Assembly: GCA_043553855.1 (NCBI GenBank)
Contig: CP121336.1
Location: 2,976,001-3,040,000 of the forward strand
Source of the DNA: JAUIAS01 sp030425395
Lineage (GTDB): Bacteria > Pseudomonadota > Alphaproteobacteria > Rhodobacterales > Rhodobacteraceae
Direction: 5' to 3'
Length of the DNA stretch: 64,000 nt
Part shown: in pieces, positions 17,650 to 26,458 of the stretch
How positions within the stretch are numbered: position 1 is the first letter of the stretch
Layout: each line of letters begins with the position of its first letter
Position numbers and translations under genes: made by a program
The notes under the pieces: generated by a model
Databases searched by the model: none
What the model was told of the DNA's origin: nothing
What the model saw: only the letters and a program-made list of their open reading frames with translations

Positions 17650-20139
17650 TCAGCTTTCCATATCCAGAGCCAGCGCATAGGCCACCCGCTCGGTTTCGGT
17701 CAGTTGCACCTTGAGCGCCTGATCATAAAGCTCCTGAAACTCGGGCATACCGTGCAATTCCTGCGCCTTGGCCTGATGCCATGCGAACCCGTCGCGGTGC
17801 AGCCCTGCCAGTGTCTCATCCTGCATCAGCCTGTCATATTCGGCGCGCACCCGTGGCAGGTTCCGCTTGATCGTCACATCGCGGTGCACCGACCAGTCCA
17901 TGCGCACCCAATAGTTGATCCCGATGGACCGATCCACATGCAGCGCGCGGCCCCTCTGACGTTTTATCAGGAAACTGTCAGCCGACCGAAGCGCATAATG
18001 ATTGAGTTGTAACAGGTCGTAACCAATGGATTTCTTGGAACTGCGCCAGCCGTTGTCGATGGCCTCGTCGGTCATGTCCTTGCCCGAACCGTTCACCCAG
18101 CGCACCTTTGGTTTGGCCGCCTCATCCAGTTTGTTGGGGCGGTGGCACGACAGTTTCGCATAGGCACCGATATTGCGGAACATGGTCTTGAATCCCCAGA
18201 CCGTGTGCGGTTTGGGGCAATAGCTGGGCGCGCAGGTATCGAACTGGTCGATAACCAGATCGTCGCGCAGCTCGGTCACTCCGTTATGGCCAAACAGCCG
18301 CCATGTCATCGCGACATTGGTCGCATCGGGCACCCGGTCAAAGAAGCCGTCAAGGGTGCCATTTCCGCAGCGCACGTTGATGAATTCGTCCACGTCAATG
18401 TGAATGATCCATTCGGCATTGAGGATCACCGGTTCCTTGAGCGCATTGTTCAACGCGTATTGCTGCGGAGAGTTCCCCTTCCAGTCATCATTGTTACGAT
18501 GCTGAAGCACGCCCATTTCCTGCAACCGATCAAGAATTTCCGACGTCCCGTCGGAGCAATCGTTGGTATAGATCAGGAAATTGTCCACCCCGATGGCGCG
18601 ATGATACGCGACCCATTCCACGATATAGGGGGCCTCGTTCTTCATGCAGCCGACAATGACGCGACCGGAATTTTCGGGAGGCAGATCGCGCAGAGGCTCG
18701 GGCAAGAACGCAGCACCAAGCGCCTCTTCGTTGACCGCGCCCAGCCTGTTATGCGGGGCAAATCTTGATGTCTGGAGTTTCTCGAAATTCTGCACGGCCA
18801 GCGGAGGCATGATCGCACGGGCGGCTTCGGTCAATTCCGTTTGCCGTTCTGCTTGCGGGCGTGGTGTCGCGGTGGGCACGGTCCCTGCGGGCAAAACCGC
18901 TGGTGTTTCCGGGTTTGCGGCCTGCCGTCGTGCGGCAATGCCCGGAGGAGCCTGCGGGGCCGGCGGCGCGGGCTGCTGGCTGTCCGCTGGCACAGTGGTG
19001 GCATTGGCCTGCTTGGCGTCGCGTGCGGCACGGCGGGCCTCCCGCGTGGCCTTGTCGATCCGCCATTGTCCGGCCAGCAGGTATTGCGACGCGCGAAATC
19101 CGCCCGTCGTTTCCGGTTCAACCCACGGTTTGCGCGGGCGTGGGGCCTTGAAATGCGCGGTCTCCAGCCCGTCATGCGCGCGCACCAGCGCGGCGTTGGC
19201 CGCCCGAAACCGCCGTGTGACATCAGCAAGCGTGGCGGGGTTCACCGGATCGCCGTCGATCGCGAATTCGTCAAGCATCTGCGTCCACAAGGCACCGGGC
19301 ACGATGGCGCGCCGAACCTCCATATAGCGCAACACCAGCGCGTTGAACTGCCGCGCGCGGGTCACCCATTCGGCAGACATCTGCGCCAGCAGGGGGGCCG
19401 GCGTGCTCTTGCCCAATGTCGGGTCGATCCCGAACATGCGCCGCGCGATATCGGGCACGCCGTCACCTTCCAACGCGTCGCGGTCCAGCCCGGCAAAACG
19501 CACGGTGTCGGCGCCAAACACGGCCTCCCATTCCTTTTGCAGTCGCGTGAAATCCAGCCAGAAGGGCGGGGCCTGTGTTTCGATGAACTGGCCCCGGTCG
19601 GGGCGGATCTCGGGGGCGTGATCAAGGCAGGCGTCCCACCAATCCGCGTCACCGTTGGCAATGTCCAGTTCCATCGAGAGCGGCGCTGCGCGGCCCTGTT
19701 GCACCTGATGACCATAGACCTCGGCCAGCATCGCCGCAGGCTCTCCGATCTGGGCGGTGATGGCGATGTCGTCGCTGAACCCGCGCAGCCAATCGTGCAG
19801 CCGTTGCAATTCGGCGCGCCGATGGAGCGACGATCCCATCTGCCATGCCGACAGCAACAGGATTTCGGGTTTGTCTGTCCCGATTTCGCGGGCCAGTTCC
19901 AACGCCAGAGTATCGCGCAGAACCGCCTGTGCGGCCCCGTCCACGCCCCTGTTATAGCGATGCGGGTCCACGTGATCGCCATCCAGCATCGCCATATACA
20001 GGCCGGTATGGTTCGTGCGCCCGAGGGCCGAGGGGAAAAGCACCCCTTTGGCGCGCAGTTGCGCTCGTTTGTCGGCCAGAACCTGTTGCACACGCAGGGC
20101 TGCGGCGCGGGTGGGGCCGATGTGCAGGACGATTTTCAT
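17650..20139 (-). CDS. Sulfotransferase-like domain fused to glycosyltransferase (2 of 3)
   Basis: 829 residues in two modules. Residues 1-340 begin MKIVLHIGPTRAAALRVQQV, the layout of bacterial sulfotransferase-like proteins, whose PAPS loop normally reads HIGxxKTGTT; here it is degenerate (PTRAAALR), so catalytic activity is doubtful. A Pro/Ala/Gln-rich linker at about 370-440 follows. Residues 490-829 are a second copy of the glycosyltransferase, with RVIVGCMKNEAPYIVEWVAY and IHIDVDEFINV (near residue 581). Start overlaps the upstream glycosyltransferase stop by 4 bases. Likely modifies an exopolysaccharide or surface glycan. Confidence 0.82.
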   Translation of the reverse strand: MKIVLHIGPTRAAALRVQQVLADKRAQLRAKGVLFPSALGRTNHTGLYMAMLDGDHVDPHRYNRGVDGAAQAVLRDTLALELAREIGTDKPEILLLSAWQMGSSLHRRAELQRLHDWLRGFSDDIAITAQIGEPAAMLAEVYGHQVQQGRAAPLSMELDIANGDADWWDACLDHAPEIRPDRGQFIETQAPPFWLDFTRLQKEWEAVFGADTVRFAGLDRDALEGDGVPDIARRMFGIDPTLGKSTPAPLLAQMSAEWVTRARQFNALVLRYMEVRRAIVPGALWTQMLDEFAIDGDPVNPATLADVTRRFRAANAALVRAHDGLETAHFKAPRPRKPWVEPETTGGFRASQYLLAGQWRIDKATREARRAARDAKQANATTVPADSQQPAPPAPQAPPGIAARRQAANPETPAVLPAGTVPTATPRPQAERQTELTEAARAIMPPLAVQNFEKLQTSRFAPHNRLGAVNEEALGAAFLPEPLRDLPPENSGRVIVGCMKNEAPYIVEWVAYHRAIGVDNFLIYTNDCSDGTSEILDRLQEMGVLQHRNNDDWKGNSPQQYALNNALKEPVILNAEWIIHIDVDEFINVRCGNGTLDGFFDRVPDATNVAMTWRLFGHNGVTELRDDLVIDQFDTCAPSYCPKPHTVWGFKTMFRNIGAYAKLSCHRPNKLDEAAKPKVRWVNGSGKDMTDEAIDNGWRSSKKSIGYDLLQLNHYALRSADSFLIKRQRGRALHVDRSIGINYWVRMDWSVHRDVTIKRNLPRVRAEYDRLMQDETLAGLHRDGFAWHQAKAQELHGMPEFQELYDQALKVQLTETERVAYALALDMES

Positions 20140-21167
20140 GCCGGAACCCCCAGGTCGCGCAACAACGCCTCTTCCTGAGGGGGCAGGGTGCTGGCGGCGG
20201 TCAACGTGTCATACATGTCGCGGTAGGCGGGTTGGTCCATCAACGCATCGCGGCGGGCGCGGTGCAGTCGGACCGCCTCATCGTGCAGCGCGGCGATCTC
20301 GGGGTCCGACTTCATGTCTGCAAGGGCCGCGTTCAGCGCGGGCAGGTGCCGCTGGATCGTCAGATCCTGCATCGCGGCATCGTTGCGTTCGCGCCAATAC
20401 GTATCGTCAAAGGCGCGATGTTCGCGGTTCACGTCGCCCCGGTCGTTCTTGACCAGATAGCTGTCCAGCGACCGCAACGCGTAATGGTTCAGCGTGGCAT
20501 GCACCCGCGCGCCCCGCACGGGGAATTTGCGGATGCGGCGCGGGTTGGCCGCGATCACAAAGCGGTGCGGCACCGCGCGCCCCGCGCCATCGGTCCAGGC
20601 GGGCCGCTTGCCCTTGGGCAGGGATTTGCGAAAGAACGGCCGGTGCGCGCCGAAATACTGAAGCGGGAAATCGTGACGCATCAAGGTTTTGACCTCGATC
20701 GCGCTTTCGCCGCACCACAGGTCCGGATTGTGGGTTTGGGTGAACTGTTTGATCACCGGACGGTCTTTGAAATCGCGGATGCCGCCGCTGGCAAAGAACT
20801 GAAAGCTCAGCGAAATCGCCTGCGGATTGCCACAGGCGTCGATGAGCGCGGGAATGCTGTGATCACCGGCGTGGATGTTGAGAAATTCATCCACATCGGC
20901 GACCCAGACCCAATCGGCACCGGTCACGATATCTTCGCGCGCCGCCGCCTTGAGAGCCTCCATCTGGTAATTGCGCCCCTCCGCGGGATTGGGCAGATGC
21001 TGCACCATACCGCGCGCGGCCAAAGCATCGAGAAGCGTATCGGTGCCATCGGTGCAATCGTTGGAATAAAACAGGAAATCCGTCACCCCGATCAACCGGT
21101 TGAACGCGATCCATTCCAGCAGGAACGGCCCTTCGTTCTTGACGCATGTAACTGCGGTTATACGCAT
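20136..21167 (-). CDS. Glycosyltransferase family 2-like protein (3 of 3 paralogues)
   Basis: 343 residues. MRITAVTCVKNEGPFLLEWI opens the protein and DVDEFLNIHAGD carries the metal-binding motif near residue 91. It is a close relative of the two downstream copies. The ATG at 21167 is the family start; the ORF extends upstream to 21308 but without conservation. First gene of a three-gene operon with 4- and 30-base junctions. Confidence 0.85.
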   Translation of the reverse strand: MRITAVTCVKNEGPFLLEWIAFNRLIGVTDFLFYSNDCTDGTDTLLDALAARGMVQHLPNPAEGRNYQMEALKAAAREDIVTGADWVWVADVDEFLNIHAGDHSIPALIDACGNPQAISLSFQFFASGGIRDFKDRPVIKQFTQTHNPDLWCGESAIEVKTLMRHDFPLQYFGAHRPFFRKSLPKGKRPAWTDGAGRAVPHRFVIAANPRRIRKFPVRGARVHATLNHYALRSLDSYLVKNDRGDVNREHRAFDDTYWRERNDAAMQDLTIQRHLPALNAALADMKSDPEIAALHDEAVRLHRARRDALMDQPAYRDMYDTLTAASTLPPQEEALLRDLGVPA

Positions 21168-21379
21168 GACGGCCACCCCGCTGCGCGTGTGCTGTTGCCC
21201 ATCTGCCTCATGTCCTTTCCGGGCCTTGCCGTGGCGCGTGTCCCAGGGCGCGCGCCAAACCCGCTGTTTTCTTGCCAGATTGATGCCACCAGTGGCCGCG
21301 CGCGTCAATGTTTAGCACCTTTGGACCGGTTGACCGCGCCGCCTGCGCGTGGCTTTGTCTCTCCAACAGGAGAGTTAAG

Positions 21380-22288
21380 ATGACCACACCCGCTTCCATT
21401 GACGCCGTGCAAAAGACACTCGCCGACCAGAATTATGTCTGTGGGCGGGCGCTGGCCACGGTGGTGTTCCTGTCGCTCAAACTGGGCAGGCCGCTGTTTC
21501 TCGAAGGGGAGGCGGGCGTCGGCAAGACCGAGATCGCCAAAGCCATCGCGGCAGCCCTGGGGCGCCGCCTGATCCGGTTGCAATGCTACGAAGGGCTTGA
21601 TGCGGCCTCTGCGGTCTATGAGTGGAACTTTGCCGCCCAGATGGTTGCGATCCGCACCGCCGAAGCCTCGGGCGGGGCCGAACGCAGCGCGCTGCAAGAG
21701 GAACTCTTCGGCCCTGATTACCTTGTCGAACGCCCGCTTCTTCAGGCCATGCGCCCCGATCCCGCGGGGGCACCGGTGCTGCTGATTGACGAACTCGACC
21801 GCACCGACGAACCATTCGAGGCCTTCCTTCTGGAAGCCCTGAGCGATTTTCAGGTCACTATCCCTGAAATCGGCACCATCAAGGCCCCCGAACCACCTAT
21901 CGTGATCCTGACCTCGAACCGCACCCGCGAGGTGCACGATGCGCTCAAGCGGCGCTGCCTCTACCATTGGGTCGACTATCCCGATTTCACCCGGGAACTC
22001 GACATCCTGCACGCCCGCGCGCCCGAAGCCGCCGACACGCTCAGCCGCGAGGTGGTGGCCTTCGTGCAGAAACTGCGCACCGAAGACCTGTTCAAGAAAC
22101 CCGGCGTCGCAGAAACCATCGACTGGGCGAAATGCCTGCTGGCGCTCGACGTGGTCGATCTGTCGCCCGAGGTGATCGCCGACACGCTCGGTGCGATCCT
22201 GAAATATCAGGACGATATCGCGAAAATCCAGGGGTCCGAGGCCAAGCGTATCCTCGACGATGCCCGCGCAACCCTGGATCCGGCATGA
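21380..22288 (+). CDS. MoxR-family AAA+ ATPase (CoxD-like)
   Basis: 302 residues. Walker A FLEGEAGVGKTEIAKAIA at about residue 39-56, Walker B VLLIDELDRTDEPFEAFLLE and sensor 1 VILTSNRTREVHDALKRRC are all intact. MoxR ATPases act as chaperones that insert cofactors or activate partner enzymes, usually with a von Willebrand protein, here the next gene. ATG at 21380 with AGGAGAG before it. No CO dehydrogenase or other molybdenum hydroxylase gene lies next to it. Confidence 0.9.
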   Translation: MTTPASIDAVQKTLADQNYVCGRALATVVFLSLKLGRPLFLEGEAGVGKTEIAKAIAAALGRRLIRLQCYEGLDAASAVYEWNFAAQMVAIRTAEASGGAERSALQEELFGPDYLVERPLLQAMRPDPAGAPVLLIDELDRTDEPFEAFLLEALSDFQVTIPEIGTIKAPEPPIVILTSNRTREVHDALKRRCLYHWVDYPDFTRELDILHARAPEAADTLSREVVAFVQKLRTEDLFKKPGVAETIDWAKCLLALDVVDLSPEVIADTLGAILKYQDDIAKIQGSEAKRILDDARATLDPA

Positions 22289-22296
22289 TGGGGCCC

Positions 22297-22348
22297 CTTC
22301 TTCTGGCCAAAAATACTCTGCGGGGGTCCGGGGGTGCAAAACCCCCGG
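22297..22348. repeat. Intergenic dispersed repeat, copy 5, with hairpin
   Basis: CTTCTTCTGGCCAAAAATAC plus TC (22297-22318) is the reverse complement of the repeat core at 2126-2160 with about one difference. A perfect 8-bp hairpin CCGGGGGT-GCAAA-ACCCCCGG follows at 22328-22348, directly before the CoxE-like start at 22358. It lies between two genes of one transcript. Confidence 0.65.
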
Positions 22349-22357
22349 CGGCTGGCC

Positions 22358-23614
22358 ATGGCTGAATACGCCCCGCTCGATCTTCCCGACGATCCCAAAC
22401 TCGCCCAGAACATCATCCATTTCGCCCGCGCGCTGCGCAAGGCGGGCCTGCCCATCGGGCCGGGCCGGGTGATTGATGCGATCCGCGCGGTGCAGGCGGC
22501 GGGTTTCACCGAAAAGCAGGATTTCTACTGGACGCTGCACGCGTGCTTTGTAAACCGTCCGGAACATCGCATTATCTTTGCACAGGTGTTCCGGCTGTAT
22601 TGGCGCGATCCGCGCTTCATGGAACATATGATGGCGATGATGCTGCCCGCCGTGCGCGGCGTGCAGGAGGATCGCGCGGCTCAGGCCGGAGAGAAACGCG
22701 CCGCAGAGGCGCTGTTGGATGGGGTGCAGCCCGACGATCTGCCCCAGCCCGAAGACGAGGGCGACGAGGGCACCCAGATCGAGGTTGACGCCTCGATGAC
22801 CATGTCGTCCGAAGAAAAGCTGCGCACGCTGGATTTCGAACAGATGAGCACCGATGAAATCGCGCAGGCCAAACGAATGCTGGCGCGGCTCAGCCTGCCG
22901 GTCAAGCCACTGGCCTCGCGCCGGTTGCAGGCGGCGGTCACGGGCGCGCGCGTGGACCGGGCCCGGACCCTGCGCGCCTCCATGCGACAGGGCGGCGAGC
23001 TACACGCCATTTCTCAGGCCCGGCGACGCGAAAGGTGGCCGAACCTTGTGGTGCTTTGCGATATTTCCGGTTCAATGAGCCAATACAGCCGGGTTATCCT
23101 GCATTTTCTCCATGCTGTGTCCAATGCCAAAGGGGCGGGATGGGCCAAGGTGCACGCGTTTACCTTTGGCACAAGGCTGACCAATATCACCCGCCATCTG
23201 CGTCAACGCGATGTCGACGCGGCGCTTGCCGCCGCCGGAGCCGAGGCGCAGGATTGGGAGGGCGGCACCCGTATCGGCACCTGTCTTCACGCGTTCAACC
23301 GCGATTGGTCACGCCGGGTTCTGGGGCAGGGTGCGGTGGTCTTGTTGATCACGGATGGTCTGGATCGCGATGATCCGGACGCCCTATCACACGAGATGAA
23401 GCGCCTGCATCTGTCCACTCGCCGTCTGATCTGGCTCAACCCGTTGCTGCGCTGGGAAGGGTTTGCGCCCCGCGCGCAGGGGATCGCGGCAATGTTGCCC
23501 CATGTGGACAGCTTTCGCGCAGGCCATTCGATCGCGTCGCTCGAAGAACTGGCCGGCGTGATTTCGCGGCGTGACGACAGCGGCGACAAGGCCCGGTTGA
23601 TGGCCATGCTCTGA
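22358..23614 (+). CDS. von Willebrand factor type A protein (CoxE-like)
   Basis: 418 residues. The N-terminal helical part is followed by an acidic linker (PQPEDEGDEGTQIEVD) and a C-terminal vWA domain with an intact MIDAS metal site: DISGSMSQYSR and LLITDGLDRDDP. The family (CoxE) works with MoxR ATPases in maturing oxidoreductases, most notably CO dehydrogenase. ATG at 22358; an earlier ATG in the repeat hairpin (22334) is less likely. Probably co-transcribed with the MoxR gene. Confidence 0.88.
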   Translation: MAEYAPLDLPDDPKLAQNIIHFARALRKAGLPIGPGRVIDAIRAVQAAGFTEKQDFYWTLHACFVNRPEHRIIFAQVFRLYWRDPRFMEHMMAMMLPAVRGVQEDRAAQAGEKRAAEALLDGVQPDDLPQPEDEGDEGTQIEVDASMTMSSEEKLRTLDFEQMSTDEIAQAKRMLARLSLPVKPLASRRLQAAVTGARVDRARTLRASMRQGGELHAISQARRRERWPNLVVLCDISGSMSQYSRVILHFLHAVSNAKGAGWAKVHAFTFGTRLTNITRHLRQRDVDAALAAAGAEAQDWEGGTRIGTCLHAFNRDWSRRVLGQGAVVLLITDGLDRDDPDALSHEMKRLHLSTRRLIWLNPLLRWEGFAPRAQGIAAMLPHVDSFRAGHSIASLEELAGVISRRDDSGDKARLMAML

Positions 23615-23651
23615 ACCGGGTCTTGCCTCCGGCGGTCGTAACCAGAATGCG

Positions 23652-23777
23652 CTAGTTCAGGCGCACGGCGCTGCCGCTGGTTTGGTCTGCTGCACTAAAG
23701 CCCAGTTCGCCGAGGCCATACCAGGCCCCGACCGAAATAACGGCGATTGCGACAAATGCGGTCATCATGGCTTTCAT
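23652..23777 (-). CDS. Small single-span membrane protein (41 aa)
   Basis: A 41-codon ORF: MKAMMTAFVAIAVISVGAWY as one membrane span or uncleaved signal, then a short polar tail ending in GSAVRLN. AGGAAG stands about 9 bases before the ATG, so translation is plausible. It is the last gene of the formate dehydrogenase run, 58 bases after the WD40-cytochrome gene. No family recognised. Confidence 0.55.
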   Translation of the reverse strand: MKAMMTAFVAIAVISVGAWYGLGELGFSAADQTSGSAVRLN

Positions 23778-23835
23778 CGTGTGTCTTCCTGTTCGGGTTT
23801 GATCGCCTTTTAGGGGCGATGTTCGGGGTTGGCCT

Positions 23836-25107
23836 TTATCGGGTCGCCTGACGCAGATACGTGATCAGATCGTCCCTGTCTTCAGGATTGACGATCCGCT
23901 GCATCGGCATCTTGCTTCCGGGGATGTAGTGATCCGGCCCCAGATCGAAAAGGGCATCGATGCTGTCTTCGGTCCATATGATATCGGATCCGGCCAGCGT
24001 GTCGGAATAGGTATAATCGCTCACCGTTCCCGCCTGTCGACCGAACACACCAAAAAGCGTTGGTCCCGCGCGCCGGGCGCTGGATTCGGTCAGGCTGTGG
24101 CAGATCGAGCATTTGCGTTGGAACTGGCGTTCGCCGTTTTCCATGTCCTCGGGCGGCCTGAGAAAACTATGCGCTTGCTGGCCCATGCGGTCATGCGCAT
24201 CCATCGTGGCCACCGGCCAGCTGTACATCACCGGATCAAGCCCGCCCGCGTGGATGTTGGTGCCATCCCTTGAAAAGGCCAGCGCCCAGACCGGGCCGCG
24301 GCGGGTGGCGCGAAAGTCGCGTGTGATCCGCCATGCCCCGGTGTCGATGACCATGATATAGCCTTCGCCGTCGCCCACCGCCAATTGGCTGCGATCCGGC
24401 GACAGGGCCAGCGACAGGATCGGACGGCGTTGCAGGCTGAAATCGGCGATCTGCGCGCCGGTGTCGGCGTCGATGATGCGGGTCACCCCATCCACCGCGC
24501 CATAGGCGATCCAGCCGTCGGTTTCGTTCAGGACCATTTCGTTGATGCCGAACCCATGGCCAAGAATCTGGCGAATTTCGGTCCCGGCTTTCACGTCCCA
24601 AAGGCGCAGGGTGCCATCGGATGAGGCAGAATACAGCCGCGCGCCGTCGCCGGAGAAGGCCACCGCGTTTACGCCCGCGTCATGTCCGGTCAGAAACCGG
24701 GCAGGGGTGCCGGCGGTCAGTGGCCACAGTCCGATGCTGCCATCCCAGCTCGCTGATGCAATGAGGTTCTGGCTATGGTCGATGCCCATGACCTTGCCCT
24801 GATGACGGCCCAGAACCGTCCCGCCGGGCCATTGTTTGACCGTAAAGTCATCGGCCCCCGACACCATCGACCCATGGGCGAAATGCACGGTGTTTACGGC
24901 CGCTTCGTGCCCGTCGTGCCACTCTGGCACACCGGTTTCGGACCAGAGCCCCACGGCATTGTCAAAGCTGGCCGTGGCGATCTGGTCGTTCGGGGATACG
25001 GCAATGCCCATGATCGGTCCGCCGTGCCCCTTGAGGGTAAAAAACTCCTCTGCCGCACCGCTGTGCGGCAGAGCCAGTATCGCAAGCGCAAGAAGCGGTC
25101 GCACCAT
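23836..25107 (-). CDS. WD40 beta-propeller fused to cytochrome c
   Basis: 423 residues with signal peptide MVRPLLALAILALPHSGAAE. Residues 22-310 hold at least six WD40-like blades (for example DNAVGLW, DGSIGLWPLT and DGTLRLWDVK). Residues 320-423 are a class I cytochrome c with heme motif CSICH (333-337) and a likely Met ligand in SKMPMQ. It is periplasmic. The position 5 bases after the formate dehydrogenase cytochrome b gene suggests it passes electrons from that complex or docks it to another carrier; that is inference. Confidence 0.85.
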   Translation of the reverse strand: MVRPLLALAILALPHSGAAEEFFTLKGHGGPIMGIAVSPNDQIATASFDNAVGLWSETGVPEWHDGHEAAVNTVHFAHGSMVSGADDFTVKQWPGGTVLGRHQGKVMGIDHSQNLIASASWDGSIGLWPLTAGTPARFLTGHDAGVNAVAFSGDGARLYSASSDGTLRLWDVKAGTEIRQILGHGFGINEMVLNETDGWIAYGAVDGVTRIIDADTGAQIADFSLQRRPILSLALSPDRSQLAVGDGEGYIMVIDTGAWRITRDFRATRRGPVWALAFSRDGTNIHAGGLDPVMYSWPVATMDAHDRMGQQAHSFLRPPEDMENGERQFQRKCSICHSLTESSARRAGPTLFGVFGRQAGTVSDYTYSDTLAGSDIIWTEDSIDALFDLGPDHYIPGSKMPMQRIVNPEDRDDLITYLRQATR

Positions 25108-25112
25108 CGGTT

Positions 25113-26324
25113 TTACTCGGCAGGGGATGCCGCGCCCTTGCTTGCGCGGACTTCCTCGACCCAAAGGCCATGGTGCTCCTTGGCCCATTGTTCTTCGACC
25201 TCACCGGATCCCATGGCGTCAAAGGCACCTTCCATCCCGATGGACCCGAGATAGATATGCGCAAAGATCATTGCCATGAACACGAATGCCACGATGGTGT
25301 GCCAAAGCTGGGCAAACTGCATTTCCTCGTGCGGGGCCATCTGTTCGGGCAAGGTGCCAAGGCCCAGCATTTGTGAAATGCCGAATTCGTTCAGCGTGGC
25401 GAAGGTTGACGCGAACATTGGCAATTCAAACGGGAACAAGAGCGACACGCCCGAGGCCGAAATCGAAAGGCCCAGAACCACGCACCCCCAGAAGATCATC
25501 TTCTGGCCCGCGTTGAACTTGCGCGCGGGCGGGTGGACGCCCTTGGAAAACAGTCCGCCTGCGACCGCCAGCCACTTCAGATCATGTTTGTTGGGGATGT
25601 TGTGGACCGTCCAGTTCACGATGATGATGATCAGCCCCAGCATGAACGCCCAAGCGACGTTGTTATGGGCCCATTTCGACGCCGAGGCGAGCAGCGCAAA
25701 GCTGTCCTTGCCGAACAGCGGGATCATCACAGTGCGCCCGAACAGGGTGATCAGACCCGTGGCACCAAGGATCAGGAAACTGCCCGCGAACAGCCAGTGT
25801 CCAAAGCGTTCAAAGCTGTTGAAGCGGTTGATCGTGCGGCCGGTCTTGGGGCCGTCGATGCGAATGCGTCCGCGCAGCAGGTAGAACACCGCCAGCGCCA
25901 CCAATGTGCCACCCAAGAGCCACGCACCGTATTTCGACAGCGGGCCCTTGCGGAACTCCAGCCACCACATGCCCCGGTCCTGAATCAGAACGGCGGAGGC
26001 TGGCCCGTTGTTGGACACGGTGACATCGGCCGTGCCATAGCGCAGGGATCGGAACACCTCGGAATCGGATGATCCGCCAAGCGTGCCAAGCTGTTCGGTG
26101 ATCCCCGCGGCTGCTGTGCCGCCCGATTGTTTGCGGTGCGAAAAATCCGTGGTTTCGCCGCGTTGGCGGGCCAGGATATCTTCCAGCGTCGGGGCACCGC
26201 CTGTTGCGGCGCGGGGGTTTGTTTCGGTTGCCGTTTCAGCAGCCGTTTGGGCCGTCACGGGCCCGGCAAGGCCGGATACGGCGAAAATGGTCGTCAGGAT
26301 CAGAGCAAATATTGCGCGAAGCAT
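25113..26324 (-). CDS. fdoI: Formate dehydrogenase gamma subunit (cytochrome b)
   Basis: 403 residues. An N-terminal signal peptide (LILTTIFAVSGLAGPVTAQT) leads to a periplasmic stretch of about 110 residues, then the cytochrome b556 core with several membrane spans and histidines for heme (RFGHWLFAGSFLIL, WTVHNIPN, WHTIVAFVFMAMIFAHIYLG). It takes electrons from the iron-sulfur subunit to the quinone pool. The long periplasmic N-terminal extension is the form typical of the FdhI/FdoI group in alphaproteobacteria. It follows fdh3B across a 134-base gap holding a strong hairpin. Confidence 0.92.
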   Translation of the reverse strand: MLRAIFALILTTIFAVSGLAGPVTAQTAAETATETNPRAATGGAPTLEDILARQRGETTDFSHRKQSGGTAAAGITEQLGTLGGSSDSEVFRSLRYGTADVTVSNNGPASAVLIQDRGMWWLEFRKGPLSKYGAWLLGGTLVALAVFYLLRGRIRIDGPKTGRTINRFNSFERFGHWLFAGSFLILGATGLITLFGRTVMIPLFGKDSFALLASASKWAHNNVAWAFMLGLIIIIVNWTVHNIPNKHDLKWLAVAGGLFSKGVHPPARKFNAGQKMIFWGCVVLGLSISASGVSLLFPFELPMFASTFATLNEFGISQMLGLGTLPEQMAPHEEMQFAQLWHTIVAFVFMAMIFAHIYLGSIGMEGAFDAMGSGEVEEQWAKEHHGLWVEEVRASKGAASPAE

Positions 26325-26414
26325 TTGTCTTTCGTCCCTGTTGTAAATGACATGAATAGGGGCCGGGCACGCCCGGACCGCTGCTCTAGACCGTTCGTCC
26401 GGTCAAGGAAAGGT

Positions 26415-26443
26415 GCTCCGCCGCCGGGATCCGGCGGCGGAGC
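26415..26443 (-). terminator. Strong hairpin between fdh3B and fdoI
   Basis: Perfect 13-bp stem GCTCCGCCGCCGG/CCGGCGGCGGAGC around a 3-base centre. On the minus strand ACCTTTCCTTG follows, a weak T-tract. It lies 15 bases after the fdh3B stop and inside the operon, so it could partly end transcripts and lower expression of the cytochrome genes. Confidence 0.7.
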
Positions 26444-26458
26444 GGTCAAAGGTGCGGA

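Noticed and set aside
26415..26443. Insertion-sequence terminal repeat at the fdh3B hairpin
   Set aside because: It is a single compact palindrome with no transposase or second end; a transcriptional hairpin explains it.
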